Below are positions 47,901 to 62,112 of a stretch of 64,000 nt of DNA, piece by piece; the stretch's first letter is position 1; each line of letters begins with the position of its first letter. The translations under genes and the position numbers were made by a program. Under the pieces are notes generated by a model. That model worked only from the letters and a program-made list of their open reading frames with translations. It did no database searches and was not told the DNA's origin. Source of the DNA: Mya arenaria (lineage: Eukaryota > Mollusca > Bivalvia > Myida > Myidae); contig NC_069133.1 of NCBI RefSeq assembly GCF_026914265.1, forward strand, positions 49,660,182 through 49,724,181. Direction: 5' to 3'.

Positions 47901-48400
47901 AAACACTTCGACAAACCTTTTCACATTACGGCCGTCTGACCGAGCACTGTCAAAACATTATTTTGGAAACAGGTGAGTCGAATTTTTTGATAAAACTAAG
48001 CACCTTATCAAACTCCGGTAATAAAACGCAGGCGGGAAAGACTGCCCTTTGTTTCAATTAAATATGTGTAGTAAAGGAAACGTTATCTTTGTTTTAAGTC
48101 TTCATTTAAAGCAAAATGTTGCCTTCCTACGTAGTATATATGACGCAATTTATCACGTGTTATACAAACACTGAATTCTGTGTCATCTATTTTTCATAAC
48201 CAGAAACAGTAATAAAAACATCTCATACCTCCAAGCATGAACAATGCGGAATGAAGCGCACCTGCCCATGACGTCAGAGCCGCTACCTCGTGATACCTCT
48301 CGAGAAGTACGGCGTGCACGAGACCTACACAGTTTACCAGTCCGCCAAACATTACGTTTGCTAGAAACGTGGCTATTAATACATCAACTGGTAAATCCAT
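44959..48400 (-). CDS. SLC16/monocarboxylate-transporter-like MFS protein, copy A, five exons
   Basis: Exons (minus) 48,400-48,229, 47,450-47,307, 46,988-46,191, 45,677-45,627 and 45,098-44,959 all have GT/AG ends, and every junction is phase 1. They give 434 residues with about 12 membrane segments. The N-terminus is MDLPVDVLIATFLANVMFGG (TM1), then SWAGALHSALFMLGAPLSSV and VIDRFDCRTAMVTSGFLLTA, TYGIICGLGLTLAMSASYV, a central hydrophilic loop at about 181-219 (KPNKAEEHAKIGRKLG), SIPSRLLTGVLANF (TM8), GSVLGPIVGGIVLDS, and a short cytosolic tail (HQSGLMDENTENETPYL). The family carries lactate, pyruvate and other organic solutes with protons. The usual PDGGWGW signature before TM1 is not visible, so the substrate is open. 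Upstream in-frame methionines exist, and the start at 48,400 was chosen for its context (TCAATGG) and fit to TM1. Confidence 0.85.
45257..45445. repeat. (GAA)n microsatellite in transporter intron 4, unit A
   Basis: Two GAA runs are separated by GGAGAATATAATGATGATGA and a GAC/GAG stretch. The copy in unit B is at 54,663-54,855 with different run lengths. The poly-Lys, poly-Phe and poly-Leu frames over it are not genes. Confidence 0.95.
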
Positions 48401-48984
48401 TGATATTTTAATGTTATCAGTTACAGTACAGAAGCTCTCATTTCGTTCTAACGTAAAGTATCCTTCGATATAAGAAACTTTTAAAGCACTCCGGGTAAAA
48501 ATGTAAAAATGCCCACATGTGTTGCAAAGTTTATGCCACATCACGATAATAGTTGTATTTTAATGCACTATATCATGTATATTGAGCATCGCGTTCACGT
48601 GAAAATAACCCACTGACTTACTTTTGCCAAACTGCTTACAGAGACAGTAACTACATAACCCACTTATTTGTTATGATAGTTGAGTCTTACTGATGTATTA
48701 GGCAAACAGGTTTTACGATGCGCTCAGTTAACATTGATAGCGAAATTTATAAAGGCCCCATTTCAAGATCGCGGTTTTCAAATTATTTGATAAAATATGG
48801 TGATTTAATTTACCTGTTAATGATGAGATGGTTTGCATACAAACATAATAAACACAATCTTCCTCGAGTGTATTAAACATCACATGTAAGTCCTAATGCA
48901 GCTTTTACCATTGATGGAAGTTTAGTTCAAGTGTTGTTGTGAAATTGAGACCTGAATAACAAACAATACAATAGGGTTATTAGT

Positions 48985-49122
48985 ACTGCGTTTTGATCCG
49001 GGAGGTTGTATTTGACTCGAGTGGATTTTTGCAGATTCGGATGTCACGAAGCGCAAGCCGGATAAAAATCAAAATCTGCAAAAAATCCACGAGAGTCAAA
49101 TACGACATTCCGGATCAAAATG
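48985..49122. mobile_element. small hairpin (MITE-like) element, unit A
   Basis: Long inverted arms: TTTTGATCCGGGAGGTTGTA then TTTGACTCGAGTGGATTTTT, answered by AAAAATCCACGAGAGTCAAA then TACGACATTCCGGATCAAAA. The interior is about 50 bp. Unit B keeps most of it (58,312-58,432) but lacks the outer end of the left arm. Confidence 0.65.
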
Positions 49123-49589
49123 TAGAACGAATATCCCTTTTATCATACACATTGCTTGTTAGATCACTTAAAAGCCACATGTTTTCATAATAAATGTCAT
49201 ATTAACGACGCACTATTTTGTTTTATGACGTCATTTTAACATCGCGCAACGATACTTGTTATGACGTGACTTCACAGGGGTGGAATACGGCCGTATTGCA
49301 CTGGAGTGGAATACGGACTACCGTATTTTGCGATATGTATTGCGTGTGGATTTATGATGGGTGTATAATAAAAACAATGTCTGCTTCGGAGTATGTACTT
49401 GTACATAAACCAATGTAAGCGTAATTCTGAATAGCAGTCAAAATAAATTCAGCTTAATCCAGAACGTCAACAAAATTAAAGCCATGCCTGAATAAACTGT
49501 GTGAATACCTGTTTAAACCAACGGATAAATCCAAAAGGAATACCTTTGTGAAACAATGTAAACTTAATCCTTTACATCAGTACAGAGAA

Positions 49590-49815
49590 ATGTAAGGTTA
49601 ATTCTGAATAACAGCAGAAAGCAATGTTAGCTTCATTATGCATATCGATAGATAGCAATGTCAGGTTAATTCTGAATAACAGCAGAGAGCAATGTTAGCT
49701 TCATTATGCATATCAATAGATAGCAATGTCAGGTTAATTCTGAATAACAACAGAGAGCAGTGTTAGCTTCATAATGCATATCAATAGATAGCAATGTCAG
49801 GTTAATTCTGAATAT
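49590..49815. repeat. 68-bp tandem repeat, about 3 copies, unit A
   Basis: Unit core AGCAATGTCAGGTTAATTCT followed by GAATAACAGCAGAGAG and TTATGCATATCAATAGAT. The equivalent array in unit B is at about 58,903-59,120. Confidence 0.9.
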
Positions 49816-50343
49816 CAATACAAAACAATGTAGGCTTATTCCTGAGAGTCAGTGCAGAGTAATTTCTACCTATCCTTTAATACAGCTTAGTTCACCCCTT
49901 CCTGTGGTTGTCGTCCAATGAGCACGTTATGAGTTTAGAAATATTGGCTGAATTATTCGTTTATATTTACTTTGTGCAAATCATCTATTTAGTTTATTCA
50001 TGAAGTAAATCTAGTAAGATTCATTTATTCCAGCTATCTCTAAATACCCTCTGACTAAATACGTAATGTATGGACTATAACTTACACTCTCGGCCGCACA
50101 GCGCAGAGCTGAAGATTAAACGGGAAAGCTAGTCACGTCTCACTCAGTGATTAATTCATCTGATAGAATGCCCATTCAAACCTTCCATTCTTTATTTTTA
50201 TTAAGCATTATTGGGTTGAGGATGTGGTTTGTATAGAGATCATTTCACAAACATAATGTATTCAACGTTGGAGATGAATGAAATTCATTTCAACTGCGTC
50301 CAATTTCTCGTAAGGAAACATGTATTATTTTTATTCTCCAATC

Positions 50344-51500
<1,157 letters not shown>

Positions 51501-52586
51501 TATTAATACAATAAATGGTAAATCCATTATCATTGTTTAAGTTTTATAATATTAGCTTTCTTTTATTTTCTTCTATGAATCCATTTCTGACTGATCATTA
51601 AAACTTCTGTTAAAACGAAAACAGTTTACTGATAATCAAATTGGTGACCATATTCATCCGTAAAGTAAATCGATTTTGTATGGAAATGTAAATGCGTTTA
51701 TGTTGGTTATAATACGTGTACTGTCGTGTGTATGTATTTATACGCTCACATGTCCTTTTACATTGACAGAACTATTGGCTTGTTCCAAGGGGAAATAACT
51801 CCACGATTTTGTTTCCTTTGTGCAGACAGCGCAGATACTTGTATTTTGTCAGAGATTAGAGATGACTTGCATTTATCCGTTTATCGAGTATAAACATTTG
51901 GCGGTCGATGTGGAAAACACTTTACTTAGGCAATTCGTACAGCTGTTGCAACTACCAAATCGATATCTCATTCGGTTTTGCGCAGTCAAGCCTTTTTGTT
52001 ATCTCCAAGGCGACTGTTACCCTGGCAGGCAATGAATTGCGATCTATGAATTCACTTATGAGATAATTAAATTAAACCATTCGATTCTTTCGTCTAACTA
52101 AAATCAGAAGAAGAGTGTTCTGTAAAACTGCAATATTGGCACTGCATTTATTCATAAGGTTAACAGGCTAAAGTTATAACTATGTTCAAAAGAAATGTTG
52201 TGTCAGTTTTGTTGTGCTTTGTTACAAGTATTCGACTGTTTTATCGGTTTGAGGAAAAGGCATTTAGTAAACATTTGCTAAGATCCAACAGAAGCTGAAA
52301 TTAAAATCTGTTTAGAGTATCACTACTGTGTCACAGTCTAAACGTACTCTGTCAACGTGAGATCTTTTTCGGTTAATTTATACCATTTGTTCATTGTTAA
52401 CTTATTAGCGCAATCAAAACATCTCATTCATCTTCGATCACAAACATAAAGAAAATTGATATTCTGAATAGATAATGAATGCCAATAACAAGGAAAACAC
52501 ACTGTATATCAGACAAGTTCCAGGTAGCAAATACATTAAATGATTTTGATATTTCGAAATCATATACCATTTATGTTTGATAACAG

Positions 52587-52844
52587 ATGATCATTCCAAA
52601 ATGCAATTCGACTAAATTGAAAGAAAAGACAACTGAGAGTCCCATCACTTCAAACAATAATGACCTGAGTGCCTTGACCCCTCAGCGGTTGTTAAGGGCA
52701 ACCACGGATATGGTCTTTTCAAATGAAAAACACGTATGGATATCTGATTGGATAGCTAGTACGTCAGCGGCTATGAACACGGATGACTCGAAAAACGGAG
52801 AGTCGAAAGTGAATAAAGCTCTTTCTGTGATACATGAACACTAA
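52587..52844 (+). pseudogene. unknown Ser/Arg/Gln-rich ORF, truncated copy B
   Basis: Carries only the C-terminal 79 codons of the 270-residue protein (from STKLKEKTTESP onward), joined in frame at the duplication junction to a new upstream ATG (MIIPKC). A TAACAG acceptor-like sequence precedes that ATG. It could be expressed as an 85-residue chimera, but more likely it is a truncation by-product of the duplication. Confidence 0.6.
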
Positions 52845-54363
52845 TGAAAAACTCTGTACATAAATTGATTAACATATCGATGTGATAAGGGACAGTTCCT
52901 GCTGGTTATTTCACCGACTGCTAGGCGCTCTTTTGTGTAAACAAAATCAACCATTGATCATGCGTAATCTATGACATTGGATACTTGCTCAAGTAATTTG
53001 TAATATTAATTTATGTTATTCAAACAGTCTATACAACTTTTGCAGAAAAATACCGCACATCTGTCATATGTCTATGTTTGTAAAGATCAACACATTCACC
53101 TCTTTAGTTTCTATGTTTTAATTGTATATCAAACTGATCTTACATTCCTTCGGAAATCCTCGGCCATTTCCCATCGAAAACAAAATCGGATGTATGCCGG
53201 TATGTCAGTAAAAGAAGTTCGTAAAAAATACATAATGATATAAGTTAATAGTAGTGTTTTAATGTGTTTCTTAAGTCATCAAGTTTAACTGCAAACTGAA
53301 ATTACTACGCGATCTACTTGCAGCGTAGTTAATTGTAAAGATTTCTGACATTGTAAACCGTCAATATAGATCCGAGGTTGTTTTCGATGGAAAATGGCGT
53401 AGGCGTTCCGAATAAGGTAAATAGATAAGTATGACGTCACGGCCAATGAAGGGAATCGACGTGTTAACGTAAGCTAACACACGAAACACTGTGGACGAAA
53501 TGTTTTACAATTTGTGACTTAGTATACGTCTTATTTAAAAAGACACCGATGCCTTCGTAAAACTGTTGTTATATCACCAAGAATTATTAAACATAAAGTC
53601 TACAACACTAATTGATTCCGAATACTTATTTTATTGGCACTACCTTTAACTGATATCTATAGGTAATCGATCGTAACAGTATAATTTAAATATTAGTAAT
53701 TTTAATTATGCAGGTTAACGTTATGACTCAACAGTTGGGAATCTTAATCATGTATCCAATTATACACCACACTGGCGATCAAATTAAACTTAGATATACA
53801 AAATACACATGAAAACACAACATTTAGTTTCAAATATTATTCAAAATTTTACGAGCTACTTCTTCTGATGTCCCGGCATACATCCGCGGTTGTTTTCGAC
53901 GGAAAATTACCGAGGAGTTCCGAATGCTACTTACCTGAGTTTCATTGAAAAACCATTTTTTGGTTAATAGCTTAAGTATTAAAAATCACACTTATTCCAG
54001 CGATCGCTGTTGGTCCCTGGGACTAAATTCGTAATACATGGACAATAACTAAAACTGTCGGCTGTACAGTGTAGAACTGTACATCGGGTGTTTTATCCAT
54101 CCATCATAATGCCCATTCAAACTTCCATAGCGTCTGTGTTTTTAGCATTATGAGGACAACCATCATTTTATGAACAGAATGTATTCAACACCTGAAATGA
54201 ATGGCATACTTTTTCAACTGCGTCCACTTATCATTGATATTTAAAATCATAAATAAATAGAAAACCATATTTTAATAGTCAATATCATATGTTTTATTAA
54301 TCAGCGGTATTGGGAATACTTCTGGTACACAAGGGTAATATTCCGCATGGTTAATCATGCTCT

Positions 54364-57300
54364 TCAAAGATACGGGGTTTCATTTTCTGTATTCTCATCC
54401 ATCAAACCGCTTTGGTGAGGCGGATTCGGAACATGTGGAAATTTCTTGATCGGAAGACACACCAGAATAATTCCAAATACTGAACTGATAAGTAATCTGG
54501 CTCCTTTGTATGAAAAACAAAACAAAACATTTCTTTAAGTAAACATCTGCATATTATTTAAACAAAAATATAGGCAGATCTGATATTTTTTAACTTAAAA
54601 ATACTTCTTATTGAAAGACAATAGCTCCATTATCAGGAAAAATATAGTAAAAAGGATTAGAAATGAAGAAGAAGAAGAAGAAGAAGAAGAAGAAGAAGAA
54701 GAAGAAGAAGAAGAAGAAGAAGAAGGAGAATATAATGATGATGATGATTAGAAGGACGAGGACGAGGAGGAAGAAGAAGAAGAAGAAGAAGAAGAAGAAG
54801 AAGAAGAAGAAGAAGAAGAAGAAGAAGAAGAAGAAGAAAAAGAAGAAGTGCGTGAGATAAGTCGACTTGACCAATGATCAAACATGTTATTGCAATACAA
54901 TGCACATTTTCATTTTGGATGGACATATACGAAACGATTTCACATGCTACATATTATACATAATTGTCATAACTTATTTATGAAACAAAATGTATTGAAG
55001 TATCTATGTAATCTGATGAACATGAACATACCTGCAATAAACATACTGTGGGTATAAGTCAACCCGCTGTCGAGAACAATTCCTGAAACATTTGTCAATG
55101 TGTTATATGAAAATTATTAAACTTTCTTCTTTAACTGAAAGAAAATCAGAAATTGCAAGTAGATGTGTTTTCATTAAAAGCTTTCTGGTGATTTTTAGAG
55201 TTTAATCAGAAAATGAATATTAAATCTTCCTGTTTAAAACTGTACAGTGAATTAACAATTTGACATTTTTCACTGTTTTTCCCGCACTCCCTTCCAAATG
55301 GTCAATAGTAAAACTGTTTTGGTGATCACTCGTTAGACTTTCTTACACTGGTACAAACCATTATTCTTTGTTTAATAAAGTGTTTGAGGTTTAACCGTAG
55401 CATTTCATCCCAAACAAATTAACCTCTTTACGTGAAATAATAAAAGAACCATATTATGAAATCAAAATATACAATGAGCTAGTCCATTCCGCCATATCTT
55501 TAAATGACTTAGAAATTCGGATAAAGAAATGCTCAATGAGGTTTAATTACTATAATATAAGCTAGTTATTATTTTTCAATGCTTACCTCCTACAATTGGA
55601 CCTAAAACAGAGCCTAATCCATTGCCGAAGTGTACAACGCCCAAAGCTGCCGAGATAAAGTGGGTACTGACAAATCTTCTATTGATAGCAACCACAACCA
55701 CGTGACAGCACCCGTATAACATTCCAACCAGAGTTCCATACACCACATGCCCGCTGTAGACGTTGGCCATAAGCGGATAAAGACATGTGGCAATACCCAG
55801 AAGGCATATTGTCACACTGTATATGTATACTTCATTGACGGCCGAAAAATTTGCTAACACCCCTGTCAGTAATCTACTCGGTATACTGACTATTCCTGTC
55901 AAAGACACTATAAATGTAGACTGCATTGCTGTAAAGCCGCTATGTTGAATGTATGCTGGCATATACATGTAAATTGTAGCAATTCCCAATCCATACATAA
56001 AGTAAGAAACGAAGCACAGCATTGTTCCATTATTAAAAAGAGATTCCCAGTAGTTTTTAAGCAGACCTCTCATATTCGAACCATTTTCGTTATCATTAAC
56101 TCCTTTCACACCAAGTTTTCGTCCTATCTTAGCATGTTCTTCAGCCTTATTCGGCTTGCAAACCATACCACATGTAACAATGTTCGCAGAAATCCCCGCC
56201 ATAATAGAAAGGAGCAGGCAAGAGTTCCGAATCCGACACCGACAAGAATTACTCCTTGAGCAAGATTAGTGCTCTTCTCTTTGAAGTGGAAAGCAATGGT
56301 CACATATGACGCTGACATAGCAAGTGTTAATCCAAGGCCTGAAATTATAAAGGGCATAGAAAAACCTCATTTAATTATGAATGGTTATAATTCATAGGTT
56401 TGTTTTAGATTTTGATAAAAAAATAACCGATTTGTAATTATGATGTGTATAATATCCAAGAAGCTAAGCTATATACAAAATAATACTGATTTGTTTTATG
56501 TTCAATAGCATTTGATTCAGCTTTCTCTTTCTACCTCTGTACAAGCGGCATGTTCTTGTCTCATTATTAGCAAAAATGTCATGTCGTTTAGTCTGAAACA
56601 TGAACAATACAACTGATTGCAAAAACGTTAATGGAACCCATATAAACATGTCTTACCACAAATAATGCCATAGGTAACTATGGCGACGTAGATGTTGTCT
56701 GCGAATGCCGTGGCCAAGTTCCAGGCAGTAAGCAGAAAACCGGAAGTCACCATTGCTGTTCGGCAGTCAAAGCGGTCAATAACGACACTCGACAATGGTG
56801 CTGTCGAAATTTGAAATCATTTTTTATTAAATACTTTAGTAAAGAATGTGTAAATGTGTTCATGGCAATTCATGGTTTATGCAAAATGTATTATGCTTGA
56901 TGAGCCAATATGCTTATAAGCTAACAAGTGTAACTGTGTACCAAATGGTGGTACGTATTATTCGCTCAATCGTTAATGATATTATCTGCATATACTAAGA
57001 TGTTCTAAGATAAAACCTTTGATCGAACTTTAATGTCCAATGAGACAAATTCCAGTTTATGTATACCACGTGACAAATTGCGGCATAAATGCTACGATGG
57101 AAGGCAATATTTTGCTTCGAATAAAGGATTTGAACAAAGATAACTTCGTTATTTATTTACCATTTTGAATGAAATATAGCGCAGTCTACGCCGCTTACAG
57201 TGCCCGCATTCTATTTTTTACCAAAGTTCGATTGAGAATTTAGTTTCTTAAAACACTTCGACAAACCTTTTCACATTACGGCCGTCTGACCGAGCACTGT

Positions 57301-57750
57301 CAAAACATTATTTTGGAAACAGGTGAGTCGAATTTTTTGATAAAACTAAGCACCTTATCAAACTCCGGTAATAAAACGCAGGCGGGAAAGACTGCCCTTT
57401 GTTTCAATTAAATATGTGTAGTAAAGGAAACGTTATCTTTGTTTTAAGTCTTCATTTAAAGCAAAATGTTGCCTTCCTACGTAGTATATATGACGCAATT
57501 TATCACGTGTTATACAAACACTGAATTCTGTGTCATCTATTTTTCATAACCAGAAACAGTAATAAAAACATCTCATACCTCCAAGCATGAACAATGCGGA
57601 ATGAAGCGCACCTGCCCATGACGTCAGAGCCGCTACCTCGTGATACCTCTCGAGAAGTACGGCGTGCACGAGACCTACACAGTTTACCAGTCCGCCAAAC
57701 ATTACGTTTGCTAGAAACGTGGCTATTAATACATCAACTGGTAAATCCAT
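54364..57750 (-). pseudogene. SLC16-like transporter, copy B, frameshifted
   Basis: All five exons of copy A are present at 57,750-57,579, 56,800-56,657, 56,338-55,587, 55,082-55,032 and 54,503-54,364, with splice sites kept. Exon 3 lacks 46 bp relative to copy A, around 56,206, between short TAATA repeats. This shifts the frame after GTLACSFLL and ends the protein within about 26 residues. Otherwise the copy is almost identical to A, so the loss is very recent. An unannotated alternative exon could in principle bypass it, but none is visible. Confidence 0.85.
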
Positions 57751-58902
57751 TGATATTTTAATGTTATCAATTACAGTACAGAAGCTCTCATTTCGTTCTA
57801 ACGTAAAGTATCCTTCGATATAAGAAACTTTTAAAGCACTCCGGGTAAAAATGTAAAAATGCCCACATGTGTTGCAAAGTTTATGCCACATCACGATAAT
57901 AGTTGTATTTTACTGCACTATATCATGCATATTGAGCATCGCGTTCACGTGAAAATAACCCACTGACTTACTTCTGCCAAACTGCTTACAGAGACAGTAA
58001 CTACATAACCCACTTATTTGTTATGATAGTTGAGTCTTACTGATGTATTAGGCAAACAGTTTTTACGATGCGCTCAGTTAACATTGATAGCGAAATTTAT
58101 AAAGGCCCCATTTCAAGATCACGGTTTTCAAATTATTTGATAAAATATGGTGATTTATTTTACCTGTTAATGATGAGATGATTTGCATACAAACATAATA
58201 CACACAATCTTCCTCGAGTGTATTAAACATCACATGTAAGTCCTAATGCAGCTTTTACCATTGATGGAAGTTTAGTTCAAGTGTTGTTGTGAAATTGAGA
58301 CCTGAATAACAAAGGAGTTTGTATTTGACTCGAGTGGATTTTTGCAGATTCGGATGTCACGAAGCGCAAGCCGGATAAAAATTAAAATCTGCAAAAAATC
58401 CACGAGAGTCAAATACGACATTCCGGATCAAAATGTAGAACGAATATCCCTTTTATCATACACATTGCTTGTTAGATCACTTAAAAGCCACATGTTTTCA
58501 TAATAAATGTCATATTAACGACGCACTATTTTGTTTTATGACGTCATTTTAACAACGCGCAACGATACTTGTTATGACGTGACTTCACAGGGGTGGAATA
58601 CGACCGTATTGCACTGGAGTGGAATACGGACTACCGTATTTTGCGATATGTATTGCCTGTGGATTTATGATGGGTGTATAATAAAAACAATGTCTGCTTC
58701 GGAGTATGTACTTGTACATAAACCAATGTAAGCGTAATTCTGAATAGCAGTCAAAATAAATTCAGCTTAATCCAGAACGTCAACAAAATTAAAGCCATGC
58801 CTGATTAAACTGTGTGAATACCTGTTTAAACCAACGGATAAATCCAAAAGGAATACCTTTGTGAAACAATGTAAACTTAATCCTTTACATCAGTACAGAG
58901 AA

Positions 58903-59120
58903 ATGTCAGGTTAATTCTGAATAACAGCAGATAGCAATGTTAGCTTCATTATGCATATCAATAGATAGCAATGTCAGGTTAATTCTGAATAACAGCAGAG
59001 AGCAATGTTAGCTTCATTATGCATATCAATAGATAGCAATGTCAGGTTAATTCTGAATAACAGCAGAGAGCCATGTTAGCTTCATAATGCATATCAATAG
59101 ATAGCAATGTCAGGTTAATT
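58903..59120. repeat. 68-bp tandem repeat, about 3 copies, unit B
   Basis: Counterpart of the array at 49,590-49,815, with the same core and small substitutions. Confidence 0.9.
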
Positions 59121-59656
59121 CTGAATATCAATACAAAACAATGTAGGCTTATTCCTGAGAGTCAGTGCAGAGTAATTTCTACCTATCCTTTAATACAGCT
59201 TAGTTCACCCCTTCCTGTGGTTGTCGTCCAATGAGCACGTTATGAGTTTAGAAATATTGGCTGAATTATTCGTTTATATTTACTTTGTGCAAATCATCTA
59301 TTTAGTTTATTCATGAAGTAAATCTAGTAAGATTCATTTATTACAGCTATCTCTAAATACCCTCTGACTAAATACGTAATGTATGGACTATAACTTACAC
59401 TCTCGGCCGCACAGCGCAGAGCTGAAGATTAAACGGGAAAGCTAGTCACGTCTCACTCAGTGATTAATTCATCTGATAGAATGCCCATTCAAACCTTCCA
59501 TTCTTTATTTTTATTAAGCATTATTGGGTTGAGGATGTGGTTTGTATAGAGATCATTTCACAAACACGATGTATTCAACGTTGGAGATGAATGAAATTCA
59601 TTTCAACTGCGTCCAATTTCTCGTAAGGAAACATGTATTATTTTTATTCTCCAATC

Positions 59657-60805
<1,149 letters not shown>

Positions 60806-61907
60806 AGTGGTATTAATACATTAAATGGTAAATCCATTATCATTGTTTTAGTTTTATAATATTAGTTTTCTTTTATTTTCTTCTATGAATCCATTTCTGA
60901 CTGATCATTAAAACTTCTGTTAAAACGAAAACAGTTTACTGATAATCAAATTGGTGATCATATTCATCCGTAAAGTAAATCGATTTTGTATGGAAATGTA
61001 AATGCGTTTATGTTGGTTATAATACGTGTACTGTCGTGTGTATGTATTTATACGCTCACATGTCCTTTTACATTGACAGTACTATTGGCTTGTTCCAAGG
61101 GGAAATAACTCCACGATTTTGTTTCCTTTGTGCAGACAGCGCAGATACTTGTATTTTGTCAGAGATTAGAGATGACTTGCATTTATCCGTATACCGAGTA
61201 TAAACATTTGGCGGTCGATGTGGAAAACACTTTACTTAGGCAATTCGTACAGCTGTTGCAACTACCAAATCGATATCTCATTCGGTTTTGCGCAGTAAAG
61301 CCTTTTTGTTATCTCCAAGGCGACTGTTACCCTGGCAGGCAATGAATTGCGATCTATAAATTCACTTATGAGATAATTAAATTAAACCATTCGATTATTT
61401 CGTCTAACTAAAAATCAGAAGAAGCGTGTTCTGTAAAACTGCAATATTGGCACTGCATTTATTCATAAGGTTAACAGGCTAAAGTTATAATTATGTTCAA
61501 AAGAAATGTTGTGTCAGTTTTGTTGTGCTTTGTTACAAGTATTCGACTATTTTATCGGTTTGAGGAAAAGGCATTTAGTAAACATTTGCTAAGATCCAAC
61601 AGAAGCTGAAATTAAAATCTGTTTAGAGTATCACTACTGTGTCACAGTCTAAACGTACTCTGTCAACGTGAGATCTTTTTCGGTTAATTTATACCATTTG
61701 TTCATTGTTAACTTATTAGCGCAATCAAAACATCTCATTCATCTTCGATCACAAACATAAAGAAAATTGATATTCTGAATAGATAATGAATGCCAATAAC
61801 AAGGAAAACACACTGTATATCAGACAAGTTCCAGGTAGCAAATACATTAAATGTTTTTGATATTTCGAAATCATATACCATTTATGTTTGATAACAGATG
61901 ATCATTC

Positions 61908-62112
61908 CAAAATGCAACAATCGTTTAGACGCGAGGCTTCATCAGCTAATCGATTAAGTGCGCGCATGAATCAAGCCGAGCGTCAACATTCATCACGATT
62001 GGATCAAAATAACGATCAAGGTCAAAGTCAAGGTCACCAGAGAACTTTTCTAACTCAGAGACAAAGCAACACGTTCGCCGCATATGCAAAATACAATGGT
62101 CTTGTCAAATGA
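61908..62112 (+). pseudogene. unknown Ser/Arg/Gln-rich ORF, broken copy C
   Basis: Contains the middle of the 270-residue protein (QSFRREASSANRLSARMNQA onward), placed after the junction sequence ATGATCATTCCAAAATGC. A 116-bp deletion between two ATG triplets (equivalent to 43,197-43,315) then shifts the frame to an early stop. The remaining C-terminal codons follow out of frame to 62,230. Confidence 0.65.
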
